DNA of 64,000 nt from Pseudomonas anguilliseptica (GCF_900105355.1 NZ_FNSC01000001.1:1302001-1366000), one strand, 5' to 3'; numbered from the stretch's first letter, positions 38,859 through 46,763 are shown. Translations and numbers: made by a program. Notes: a model not told the origin generated them from the sequence alone.

Positions 38859-39234
38859 CAAGACCTGGCTGGAGAAAACCCAGCCGCAGGTCACGGCGCA
38901 GAATGCCCTGGGCAAAGCAGTGAACTACCTGGCGAGCAACTGGAGCCGACTCGAACGCTACATCGAGGCTGGCCACCTGCCGATCGATAACAACGCTGCC
39001 GAGCGCGCGATCCGGCCCTTCGTCAATAGGTCGCAAGAACTGGCTGTTCAGCGACACGCCGAAAGGCGCGACCGCCAGCGCCCAACTCTACAGCCTGGTG
39101 GAAACCGCCAAGACCAATGGCCAGGAGCCCTACGCCTGGTTGCGCCATGTCCTCGAACGCCTGCCGCTGGCCAACAGCGTTGAAGCCTACGAAGCGCTGC
39201 TGCCTTGGAACTGCCAACCAACGACGCCACTGTA
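38859..39234 (+). pseudogene. tnpC: IS66 tnpC (copy 1), 3' remainder with 1-bp insertion
   Basis: This continues the copy 1 transposase after the copy 2 insertion ([24 protein letters not shown]). At about 39027 the sequence reads GTCAATAGG where the other copies read GTCATAGG, so the frame is lost for the last 70 or so codons. Confidence 0.88.
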
Positions 39235-39281
39235 AAACGCAAAACCTCTCCAGAGGGAGGTGGGGTCTATGGGGCGCTTAC

Positions 39282-40131
39282 GATGAAACCCGCGTGCAGG
39301 TGCTCAAGGAGCCTGGGCGCGATCCGAGCAGCCACTCCTGGATGTGGGTGCAGACCGGTGGCCCGCCTGGCAAACCGGTGATCCTCTTCGACTACACAAC
39401 CAGCCGCGCGCAGGAGGTGCCGCTGCGCCTGCTCGACGGTTATCGCGGCTACCTGATGACCGACGATTACGCCGGCTACAACGCCGTGGCCGCACAACAA
39501 GGTGTTGAGCGCCTGGCCTGCTGGGCGCATGCGCGGCGCAAGTTCGTCGAAGCGCAAAAGGTGCAACCGAAGGGCAAAACCGGGCGTGCCGACATCGCGT
39601 TGGGGATGATCAACAAGCTCTACGGCATCGAGCGCGAACTTAAGGATGCCAGCGATGAACAGCGCTACCGGGGCCGCCAGCAGCACAGCCTACCGCTCCT
39701 CGATCAGCTCAAGACCTGGCTGGAGAAAACCCAGCCGCAGGTCACGGCGCAGAATGCCCTGGGCAAAGCAGTGAACTACCTGGCGAGCAACTGGAGCCGA
39801 CTCGAACGCTACATCGAGGCTGGCCACCTGCCGATCGATAACAACGCTGCCGAGCGCGCGATCCGGCCCTTCGTCATAGGTCGCAAGAACTGGCTGTTGA
39901 GCGACACGCCGAAAGGCGCGACCGCCAGCGCCCAACTCTACAGCCTGGTGGAAACCGCCAAGACCAATGGCCAGGAGCCCTACGCCTGGCTGCGCCATGT
40001 CCTCGAACGCCTGCCGCTGGCCAACAGCGTTGAAGCCTACGAAGCGCTGCTGCCTTGGAACTGCCAACCAACGACGCCACTGTAAAACGCAAAACCTCTC
40101 CAGAGGGAGGTGGGGTCTATGGAGCGCTTAC
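39282..40131 (+). mobile_element. IS66-family element, copy 3, 5'-truncated
   Basis: This is the right-hand 850 bp of a third copy, starting inside tnpC (GATGAAACCCGCGTGCAG) directly at the end of copy 1 and running to an intact right terminal repeat GGAGCGCTTAC. The remaining tnpC (39282–40085) is open to its normal stop but lacks the first half of the protein. Copy 1 may have inserted into copy 3 at GATGAAAC, with later loss of everything to the left. Confidence 0.88.
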
Positions 40132-40307
40132 CGATAACAATCATGATCCGCGTGATCGATTGAACGCTTGGCCCCCGCTGCGCGAACTACAGAGTGGCCA
40201 GGGCGGTGAGCCCAAAACAGGCCGGATATACGAATGCAACCGCGCTGACGACAGGTGCAAAAGCAAAGCTTTGCTCACTACTTGTGGGGAGAGTCCATAT
40301 ACCGCTT

Positions 40308-40314
40308 GTTAGGC
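40308..40314 (-). repeat. attC-like core (R'') at the end of cassette 2
   Basis: Read on the minus strand this is GCCTAAC, a perfect RYYYAAC core and the exact inverse of the GTTAGGC at the start of the same cassette (40873–40867). The TAA inside it is the stop codon of the cassette gene. No canonical partner GTTRRRY is found between here and the IS66 end, so the site is probably truncated. Confidence 0.6.
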
Positions 40315-40863
40315 CTCACTCGATTTCAGGTCTTGCAGGCGTGCAGCAATTTTGTACTGTTCGATGGCTTGAGGATTATTTTGCGCGAAATGAAAGAAAA
40401 ATTCCGCTAAATCTGAAATCAATTTTCTTAAGAGTAACTCCAGTTCTTGAAGTTCTGACTTTTCCAAATGCAGCGTTTCATTGAATTGCATGTGTGGAAA
40501 ATTTATCTGCCCATCGAACACTTTGAATGTACTTGATCTAAAATGCATTTCATTTTCATCTGAGTGTGCAAATACTTTCTTGCGCAAGTTCGAAATTTTT
40601 TCTACGAGTTGTTTTTCTTCCTTGCTCAGCTTTATGCCTACAGCGCCGAGATTCAGAGTGGAGCCGCCTCGAGATTGCTCGAGTGGGCGAGCCATAGAAA
40701 CTATGGCAGTTGTTTCATAACAGCGAAAACGCCGCAGCTCTATCTTTGAGTGGTTTTTATCAAAGTCACAGTCTTCTAAGAGAAATGTCAGCGCTGATAA
40801 TGCTTGCTGAAAATCCCAAAGTGAATAGATGGCTCTGACTAACTGCGGTTCAGTAATTTGCAT
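40309..40863 (-). CDS. Cassette gene 2: protein of unknown function with HEPN-like motif
   Basis: This 184-residue protein is A+T-rich compared with the core genes. It is predicted mostly helical, and near residues 93–102 it reads LRKKVFAHSD, which resembles the conserved Arg...His segment of HEPN/AbiU2-like proteins. That would suggest an RNase-type or abortive-infection role, but the similarity is short and unproven. It starts 4 bp after a GTTAGGC core and stops inside a GCCTAAC core, the layout of a gene cassette. Confidence 0.6.
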   Translation of the reverse strand: MQITEPQLVRAIYSLWDFQQALSALTFLLEDCDFDKNHSKIELRRFRCYETTAIVSMARPLEQSRGGSTLNLGAVGIKLSKEEKQLVEKISNLRKKVFAHSDENEMHFRSSTFKVFDGQINFPHMQFNETLHLEKSELQELELLLRKLISDLAEFFFHFAQNNPQAIEQYKIAARLQDLKSSEA

Positions 40864-40866
40864 GAT

Positions 40867-40943
40867 GCCTAACGATTAAGCTAAGGGGCTGGCTTTAGCC
40901 CGTCCCAGTGAGCGCAGCGAACGAATTGAACCAGTAGTTATAG
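40867..40943 (-). repeat. attC recombination site between cassettes 1 and 2
   Basis: A 77-bp site. On the minus strand it begins with CTATAAC (R'') just after the stop of the proline-rich ORF and ends with GTTAGGC (R'). The middle can fold through GGGCTAAAGCC and its neighbours. R'' is the exact inverse of GTTATAG at the start of cassette 1, and R' is the inverse of the GCCTAAC that ends cassette 2, as expected when each cassette carries its own core half. Confidence 0.7.
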
Positions 40944-40946
40944 GAG

Positions 40947-41066
40947 CTAACTACTTTTCTTCTGGTTCACGACTGCCTCTTTAGATTTTTTGACGTATTC
41001 AGTGGTTGGTGGAGCAGGTGGTGGAGTTTTAGTGTTATTTTGACTTTTCTTCTCAGAGTCACTCAT
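40947..41066 (-). CDS. Cassette gene 1b: 39-residue proline-rich mini-protein
   Basis: The reading frame encodes a short hydrophilic protein with a PPPAPP core between lysine-rich flanks (SDSEKKSQNN, then EYVKKSKEAVV). Its ATG overlaps the TGA of the upstream membrane-protein gene (ATGA), which argues strongly that it is translated. It ends just before the attC core. No known family is recognised. The pairing suggests it works with the membrane protein. Confidence 0.6.
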   Translation of the reverse strand: MSDSEKKSQNNTKTPPPAPPTTEYVKKSKEAVVNQKKSS

Positions 41067-41557
41067 TTTGCAATCTCCATATATATAGTTAATGAAGCAG
41101 CTACAGCTAACCCCCAAGCGCTTATAGCAAGTTCTTGGTAGGCCAATTCAAGATTTTTTGATTTTTCATCAATTACTTTTGCAAGCTGTTCTACTGTGTC
41201 CACATAGCAGTTGTAGAGATATGTTGAGTGGGTTTCTGCATCAACGGCTGCAAGGTATTCAGCAGCTAATCTGCTGCGAGGAAGAACAGGGCAATCGCCA
41301 ATACGTAGTGCCAGCAAGGAGTGCCCCCATGCACAAGCTATGGAAAACGCTCCTATTAGAAATGCTATGAGAACAACCCAATTCGCAGGGTCTTCTGGGT
41401 GAAATATAACCCCTTTGTTTATTCCTGATATTGCGGTAATTGCTCCTATTAGTATGGTGACAAACGTTAGAAGTTTTGTGCACTTATTTTCAAAGTGGTC
41501 AAATCGGGATTGCTCTTCGCAGTAACGATCTTTTAGGTATTCCAGTGTCGTCAGCAT
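41063..41557 (-). CDS. Cassette gene 1a: small membrane protein of unknown function
   Basis: This 164-residue protein has two close membrane segments (about 29–47, LLTFVTILIGAITAISGI; about 60–80, WVVLIAFLIGAFSIACAWG), a soluble middle, and a probable third segment at the C-terminus (about 143–160). The layout is reminiscent of SLATT-type 2-TM effectors, but I see no diagnostic motif. It is the first gene of the cassette nearest the integrase remnant and is coupled to the downstream mini-protein. Confidence 0.65.
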   Translation of the reverse strand: MLTTLEYLKDRYCEEQSRFDHFENKCTKLLTFVTILIGAITAISGINKGVIFHPEDPANWVVLIAFLIGAFSIACAWGHSLLALRIGDCPVLPRSRLAAEYLAAVDAETHSTYLYNCYVDTVEQLAKVIDEKSKNLELAYQELAISAWGLAVAASLTIYMEIAK

Positions 41558-41575
41558 ATTATTTTTGAAGGAATC

Positions 41576-41582
41576 CTATAAC
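41576..41582 (-). repeat. Integron insertion point (attI–cassette 1 junction core)
   Basis: GTTATAG on the minus strand, the inverse of the CTATAAC at the far end of cassette 1. The attI site should lie in 41583–41690, which also holds a near-palindrome ACACCA-AA-TGGTGT at 41592–41605. Confidence 0.55.
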
Positions 41583-41691
41583 TATAAATAGACACCAAAT
41601 GGTGTGATTACGATTTATCAGTCATGGTGGATAACATTCCTTGTCCTCTTTGCCATCCCTGTCTTGGCTGGGGTTTGTAGCGTTGTGCTGA

Positions 41692-41820
41692 CGGTATAAG
41701 AGGGAGTTATACGCCACCAAACTGCTCGATCATGTGTGCGTGCAAAGTCGCCTGCGACATTACTCGATTCGCCCCACGCGGGTCTATGGCGAATGGCTGT
41801 ACTTGGCCCAGACCGTGTAA
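41692..41820 (+). pseudogene. Integron integrase IntI, N-terminal fragment
   Basis: An open stretch of about 42 codons reads KLLDHVCVQSRLRHYSIRPT followed by RVYGEWL. This matches the N-terminal SAM-like domain of integron integrases (general form: LLDQVR...RLRHYSIRTE.AYV.WI). No start codon is evident, and the frame ends in the terminal repeat of the adjacent IS. Orientation is opposite to the cassettes, as in every integron. The catalytic domain is absent, so this copy cannot be active. Confidence 0.65.
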
Positions 41821-43496
41821 AAACGCAGCAAGCAATGGCAATCAACTGCCGGGGGATTTTCTAAGTGTCCAGAAGGCCGCCGGAGGCACCAATCAGGCGT
41901 ATTCGGTGATTCCTGGTTGTGTGGCACTTTAGGCTTCGGTGCGCCTGCTGGAGGACGGCAGGACTCGTAAAACAGGTCTCAGGCCTTCATCGCTGCCATT
42001 AGGGCACCGCTGCCCAGCAAGCTCAACACGCGCTTGAGGTTGTAGGCGAGCACATGCAGGCCCATCTCTGTGCTCACCCGGTCGAGCGTTCTGGTGAGGA
42101 AATGGGTGGCACCCATCCAGGATTTCAGCGTGCCGAATGGGTGCTCGACCGTTTGGCGACGGATCCGCATCATCTCGGGCGCTTGATCCAGGCGGGTCTG
42201 CATCGCCTCAAGTACAGCCTCATGCTCCCAGCGGCTCACCCGGCGCTGTGGACTCGGCGTACAGTGCTCTTTCAGCGCACAACCCTGGCAGTGCGAACTC
42301 CAGTAGCGGTGCAACTTCAGTCCTTTCTCGACGCTTGAGTACCGCCAGATCAGGTTTTCCCCTGCCGGGCATCGGTACTCGTTCTTGGCTGCGTCATAGA
42401 TGAAATCACCTTTGCCGAAGCGGCCAGCCGCTGTCGCTCCCGAGGTCAGCGTCTTGGGTACGAAAACGGTGATGCCAGCCTCATGGCACGCAAGGGTTTC
42501 TTCGCCTTTGAAATACCCTCTGTCTGCGACCGCCGATAGCTTCTCAACACCCATGGCCTCTCGCGCCTGTTTGGCCATGGCGCTCAGTTGGTCTCGATCG
42601 ACTCCGTCGTTCGTGACCTCATGCGTCACGATCAGGTGGTGCTTCGCGTCGACCGCCGCCTGCACGTTGTAGCCGACCATGCCGGTGCCACGAGTCTTCA
42701 TTGAGCGGGCATCGGGATCGGTCAGGGAGATCTGTTTGTCCGATGTTTCGTTGAGCTGTACTTCGATTTCCTTGAGTTCCTTCAGCTTAGTTTTCAAGGT
42801 CGCGATCTTTTCGTGGAGGCGTTCTGCTTTGACCTGCGCCACGGCAGGTTCCTGGCGATCAGCGGTATCCAGTGCAGTCAGGTAACGGTTGATGCTGGAC
42901 TCGATTTCCTCCATTCGCCGCTGAAGCTTGGCACTGGTGAAGTTGCGGTCGCGGTTGTTGACCGCCTTGAACTTGCTGCCATCGATGGCCACAAGCGCTT
43001 CAGAGAACAGGCCAAGCTGCTGGCACAGCACCACGAACTGCCGACAGACACCGCGGATTGCCTTGCCGTTATCCTTGCGAAAGTTGGCGATGGTCTTGAA
43101 GTCCGGCATCAACCGTCCGGTCAGCCACATCAACTCAACGTTGCGCTGAGCCTCGCGTTCGAGACGGCGACTGGACTGGATGCGGTTGAGGTAACCGTAG
43201 ATATAGATCTTCAGGAGATCGGCAGGATGGTAGGCGGGCCGACCTGTTTCCGCCGGGACGACACCGTCGAAACCCAGCTGGACAAGGTCGAGTTCATCGA
43301 CGAAAACATCGACCACCCGCACCGGGTTGGTGTCCGCCACGTAGTCATCCAGGCTCTCGGGAAGCAGCGCGCTTTGGCCTCGATGCTCTCCTTGGATAAA
43401 ACGCTTCATCGGCATCCCCCGCTGATTTGAATCCATCAAATCACAGCAAGGTCGATGCCAACGTTTTTACACAGCCTGGGCCGTTTTCTGCCAGTC
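41791..43496 (-). mobile_element. IS1182-type insertion sequence
   Basis: Imperfect terminal inverted repeats are visible: GGCCCAGACCGTGTAAAAACG near 41805 and its inverse form ending at 43496 (CGTTTTTACACAGCCTGGGCC). The element carries a single transposase gene. The left boundary is approximate (41790–41806). It truncates the integron integrase. A second copy of its right 35 bp lies at 43581–43615, and no clear target duplication is seen. Confidence 0.75.
41979..43409 (-). CDS. IS1182 family transposase
   Basis: This 476-residue DDE transposase has an N-terminal DUF772 domain (RPAYHPADLLKIYIYGYLNR, about 55–75), a catalytic core with AIDGSKFKAVNNRD, a coiled-coil insert (about 155–225), VADRGYFKGEE with the second Asp, and a C-terminal DDE_Tnp_1_6 region (RRQTVEHPFGTLKSWMG). 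The ATG at 43409 with a GGGGG-type ribosome site is preferred to in-frame ATGs up to 43439. It appears intact. Confidence 0.92.
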   Translation of the reverse strand: MKRFIQGEHRGQSALLPESLDDYVADTNPVRVVDVFVDELDLVQLGFDGVVPAETGRPAYHPADLLKIYIYGYLNRIQSSRRLEREAQRNVELMWLTGRLMPDFKTIANFRKDNGKAIRGVCRQFVVLCQQLGLFSEALVAIDGSKFKAVNNRDRNFTSAKLQRRMEEIESSINRYLTALDTADRQEPAVAQVKAERLHEKIATLKTKLKELKEIEVQLNETSDKQISLTDPDARSMKTRGTGMVGYNVQAAVDAKHHLIVTHEVTNDGVDRDQLSAMAKQAREAMGVEKLSAVADRGYFKGEETLACHEAGITVFVPKTLTSGATAAGRFGKGDFIYDAAKNEYRCPAGENLIWRYSSVEKGLKLHRYWSSHCQGCALKEHCTPSPQRRVSRWEHEAVLEAMQTRLDQAPEMMRIRRQTVEHPFGTLKSWMGATHFLTRTLDRVSTEMGLHVLAYNLKRVLSLLGSGALMAAMKA

Positions 43497-43615
43497 AATC
43501 GGTACAGCCTACTGGTCTGGACCAATGCAACTGACTGGTCAGTTGGGTGCAATTACGCACAGACTTCAAAACGGCAAATGCGTTTTTACACAGCCTGGGC
43601 CGATTTCTGCCCGTC
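43462..43615. repeat. Duplicated IS end: 35-bp direct repeats 119 bp apart
   Basis: 43462–43496 and 43581–43615 agree at 33 of 35 positions (CGTTTTTACACAGCCTGGGC and beyond). The first is the IS1182 right end; the second may be the true end of the element or a relic of an earlier insertion. The 84 bp between them show nothing else. Confidence 0.7.
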
Positions 43616-43654
43616 GTATCGAGCGGATCAACATCTATGCCGAAAAGATTAAAC

Positions 43655-43805
43655 GGTGGAAAACGCTTCGCGGTTTTCCACCCTACGATCCGATTATCAA
43701 ATCTCGATAGCCCTGTAGGGCGGGTGAAACCCGCATCCCCAGCATAATATTCATGCGTAATAATTCGCGCTAATCATCGATAACGCGGATTTCAGCCGCC
43801 CTACA
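43655..43805. repeat. GTAGG-type palindromic repeats (overlap the yceI stop)
   Basis: Two units are present. A GGTGGAAAACGC.../...GTTTTCCACC hairpin lies at 43655–43682. A larger inverted pair, TGTAGGGCGGGTGAAACCCGC (from 43714) and GCGGATTTCAGCCGCCCTACA (to 43805), follows. The right edge provides the TAG stop of the yceI-like gene on the minus strand. Confidence 0.75.
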
Positions 43806-44385
43806 AGCCTTGTGCGCTGGGTACAAAGCGCAGGCGGAAGGTAACCGGTACTGCGCTGGCGATGTTTTTCAGGCCCGCCAACTCCATCAGCTTGAGCAGG
43901 CCGCTCTGCATGCCGAACTCATGGGCGTTGATGATTAATGGCTGCGAGGTGGAAACCTCCACCACATCCGGGCGCAGTTGCAGCACATAGAGTTCAGTGC
44001 GCACGACCCGGTTGTTCCCGTGCAGATCCAGGCGCACGTTCATTTCCCGAGTGAAGCTTTCGCCGACTTGCAATTGCTCGTACAGCTTGGCAGGCAGCCT
44101 TAGGCTGGCAATGGCTTCAGGATATTGGGCGACTTCGAACAGGTAATCACGGATGCGCTCGTTACGCTTGTCGATATTCGACTCGACGCTGGCCAAGCCA
44201 ATCCGCAGCCAAGCCTTGCCGTCTTCGTCGACCGCGCCTGTAAGCGTGCTGAAGCTGTGGTGGTCGCTGATGCTGGCGTCCTTGGTGGTGGTAAAGCTGA
44301 GGAACGAGTGTTGCGGGTCGAGGGTCCAGCTTTGGGCTGGGGCCAGCGAACTGACAAAGAGTAAAAGCAAGGCGAGATAGTGCAT
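43801..44385 (-). CDS. YceI family periplasmic lipid-binding-fold protein
   Basis: This 194-residue protein has a signal peptide (YLALLLLFVSSLAPAQS) and a YceI domain (PF04264): WTLDPQHSFLSFTTTKDASI at the mature start, VESNIDKRNERIRDYLF in the middle. The fold is a lipocalin-like barrel that binds isoprenoid quinones or fatty chains in known members. The function here is not known. AGGAG precedes the ATG at 44385. The stop codon lies within a repeat. Confidence 0.88.
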   Translation of the reverse strand: MHYLALLLLFVSSLAPAQSWTLDPQHSFLSFTTTKDASISDHHSFSTLTGAVDEDGKAWLRIGLASVESNIDKRNERIRDYLFEVAQYPEAIASLRLPAKLYEQLQVGESFTREMNVRLDLHGNNRVVRTELYVLQLRPDVVEVSTSQPLIINAHEFGMQSGLLKLMELAGLKNIASAVPVTFRLRFVPSAQGL

Positions 44386-44546
44386 GGAATTCTCCTGTGG
44401 TTTGTTGTTTTGCTTGGTCGTGAGAAAAGCGGGCAGATTTATTTTCCCAACGCTAAAAAAGCCGCTGTTGGCCGACTCCAGCCTGTTGCGGCCTGGCAAC
44501 TCCCGGCTAGGAGCAGTCACTCATCGCCTACAAAACCAGGGGCGAT

Positions 44547-45764
44547 TCATTCAGCAGTAACCATTTCAAACAGGAACTGATCAGCGCGCTTCCCAGTTGC
44601 CAGGTGTGGGGCTGAAAGCTCAACTAGAAGTAAATTGCTTTGAGTTGAGAAAAACTCACTGGCGATATCGTCTAAGTCGCTGCCGGCAGCTTGAACATGC
44701 AAATCGATGAGGGATCGACGAGTCGACAGCAAGACCATCGGCCCCCTACCGTCGCGAGAGTGGGTATCCAGTGCCCACTTGCCTTTCGCCTGACTGTTGA
44801 GCTTGTCGCACAAAGCTACTAGGTAGCTACGGGCCTCTTGCCTGATTTCCTCATTGAACCACAAGCCAATACCGACGGAGAGATCCGGTATTCCGTCGGT
44901 GCAAGGCCCTAGGTACTCGTAAACTTTTCCGGCAAGTGTACCACTCCACAAAATGAGTTGAGCGTCATGACATTTGGAGCCGTCATTGGTGAGCGTCAAG
45001 CCACAAAAAATTGGCCAGATGAAGTCTCCACCACTTCCCCCGCGAGGAGCTCGAAGTTGCTCCAGACTCGTTCCCTGAAGCTCGATTCTAAGACAGTTAT
45101 CCGCAACTTTACCCAGCCCGGTCAGCCCTTGCGTGAGTCTTTGATCGGCGGGGTAGGCAGTAATATCCGCCAGATCGATACGGGTTCCGTTCATACCATT
45201 GCCTCCAAGGAATCTTGTCAATTGTTTAGTGAGGTAATTCAATGCACTTGTGGATGAGCTATGGTCCGTAAAAGCGCGTAAGTACTTTTCAACAGCACGC
45301 CAATACAAAGTTTTATGGACCCAGTCTGATGGAGGCAAAGTGGAGTGTGTAATCAGAACAAGGCCGCCAAACGTCTCTTTCCGACTTGTCCGGTATGACT
45401 GGTACATGGAGAGTTGATCGACTCGCCCCAGCTCATCTTGGTATTGGGTAAATCCAGCTGCGATTTTGCTCTCGATGATCAGAAAAAAATCAGTGCATCG
45501 TCCAATCAGGTCCGGGCGTTTACCCTCCGCCCCGTGGTCGCCTGGGCCGATGACGTGCTGAGTTTCCCAGGCAATTGAATTGAGATTGCTTAATTCTCCG
45601 AGCTGGTCCGGTGCCAGTTTGAAGAGGTCGGTCAGCACCTCTGCGACTCGACCAGCAAGCGTCACTTGGCGCAGCCACTCTGCAAAGAGTTCGGTGAGAA
45701 AGTCCTCAAGGGGTGTCCGAACTTCGTTCTGTCGGAACGCAAACAAACGGTCGAAAAAACTCAT
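44547..45764 (-). CDS. PD-(D/E)XK nuclease superfamily protein
   Basis: This 405-residue protein has a nuclease core near its N-terminus: a conserved Glu (RTPLEDFLTELF), then RPDLIG (Pro84-Asp85) and FFLIIESKI (Glu98-x-Lys100), followed by a QLSMYQSYR segment typical of PDDEXK_4-type proteins. The C-terminal 200 residues are unrecognised. Such stand-alone genes are often anti-phage proteins. It lies between the YceI gene and the gene-poor stretch next to the prophage. Base composition is more A+T-rich than the core. Confidence 0.75.
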   Translation of the reverse strand: MSFFDRLFAFRQNEVRTPLEDFLTELFAEWLRQVTLAGRVAEVLTDLFKLAPDQLGELSNLNSIAWETQHVIGPGDHGAEGKRPDLIGRCTDFFLIIESKIAAGFTQYQDELGRVDQLSMYQSYRTSRKETFGGLVLITHSTLPPSDWVHKTLYWRAVEKYLRAFTDHSSSTSALNYLTKQLTRFLGGNGMNGTRIDLADITAYPADQRLTQGLTGLGKVADNCLRIELQGTSLEQLRAPRGGSGGDFIWPIFCGLTLTNDGSKCHDAQLILWSGTLAGKVYEYLGPCTDGIPDLSVGIGLWFNEEIRQEARSYLVALCDKLNSQAKGKWALDTHSRDGRGPMVLLSTRRSLIDLHVQAAGSDLDDIASEFFSTQSNLLLVELSAPHLATGKRADQFLFEMVTAE

Positions 45765-46306
45765 ACCTTTCCTTGGCAGTTGGGGGCAAGCGGAGATTCT
45801 GGCACAGTCAGAAGCTCATAAGCAGGCTAAATGCCGTTACGGCCTTTGGAAGCGCGCCTATGTTGCCCCCCAAAAAAACCGACTTCCAAGAGTAAAAACG
45901 GGAGATAGACAGAGCGCCTGCTTTTGGCCGGTAGTTGTCGGTCACGCTGACACATGCCCCAGACTGTTTGCCCCGGTAATCCCCCCTTAAGCATGGCCTT
46001 CCCGGCACGGCTTCGACATTTCAAAGCAAGTAAGTGACGCAAGCTACGCAAGCAAAAGACCATTATGGCTGCGCCGTGGCCTGCGTCAGTGCGTGCGAGA
46101 CGTACAGCTGCCATCGCTGAGTGCCGGCACTGGTACGCAAAGAGTTGGTACGCAGCGAGGTACGCACGCAAAGCACAGCAACAGAGCGAGCGGCGTAGTT
46201 AGTGCTCAATGGTTAGCGCCGAGGTTAGTGCTAAAACCAAGACCCAAAAAAGCCGCATTTTCGATCTGGCTGTGGTTAACAGTGCGATGATTAACAGGGA
46301 GTTGAC

Positions 46307-46462
46307 ATGGAAAACGCATGGTTACCAAGCTGGTTACCACGAAAACGTATGGTATCCAAAGCGGCGGTTTCCAGGCTGGTTTCCATGGAAACTAGTGTTT
46401 CTGAGCGCCATAGTTACGGAGAAGGTTACGCCGTAACCGACAATCCTAGACCTGTCATTTGA
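46307..46462 (+). CDS. Possible 51-residue ORF in the repeat-rich stretch
   Basis: An ATG at 46307 follows AGGGAG at a good distance and opens a 51-codon frame (ENAWLPSWLPRKRMVSKAAV near the start). It spans the GGTTACC/GGTTTCC repeats, so the frame could be incidental. No family is recognised; given only as a candidate. Confidence 0.25.
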   Translation: MENAWLPSWLPRKRMVSKAAVSRLVSMETSVSERHSYGEGYAVTDNPRPVI

Positions 46463-46763
46463 GTGTCGTGGCAAAGGTTCTGGCAGTGAGCAGCCTGAAT
46501 TTAGTAACAGGTACGCGCACGCACGCGAGGGCTGACGACTTCGACAATCAATCAAGCCTGACGCTGGTCTGGTGTGACTGGGAGGGGGAGGCAAAACTAG
46601 ACGCTCAAGGTATGCCCGAACGACGGGGGGGGGGCTTTTTTACGTTTCCGCAAAACTCAGGTTTTGGGCCGGACTTTTAGCGGCTGGGATGGGTAGCTGG
46701 CTGGAGGTCGGATAATGAAACGGGGAACGAACGGGGAAAATCAGAGGGTAAATTGCCCAGAAA

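Larger units (their letters stand above)
35145..39281 (+). mobile_element. IS66-family element, copy 1, interrupted by copy 2
   Basis: The left end GTAAGCGCTCCATA is at 35145 and the right end at 39281. Removing the inserted copy 2 and one target duplicate leaves 2065 bp, one base more than intact copy 2. It carries only tnpB and tnpC, with no tnpA before tnpB. The right terminal repeat has a G-for-A change (GGGGCGCTTAC against GGAGCGCTTAC in the other copies), and an extra A in tnpC near 39027 shifts its frame. This copy is therefore dead. No 8-bp duplication links its two outer flanks. Confidence 0.9.

Noticed and set aside
39117..40085. A 322-codon open frame fusing shifted copy 1 tnpC to copy 3 tnpC
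   Set aside because: It arises from the IS66 junction and the 1-bp insertion. The first 55 or so codons are out of the transposase frame, and no start signal supports it.
41692..41820. Reading the integrase stump as a XerC-type fragment
   Set aside because: The RLRHYSIR pattern and position opposite the cassettes fit IntI better; XerC is intact elsewhere and has a different N-terminus.
43655..43805. Repeat cluster considered as a CRISPR array
   Set aside because: Units are palindromes of unequal type without regular spacers, and no cas genes are present. I saw no CRISPR array anywhere in the window.
46459..46680. 73-codon frame from a TTG, running across a ten-G tract
   Set aside because: Weak start, no family, and dependence on a homopolymer whose length is easily misread.
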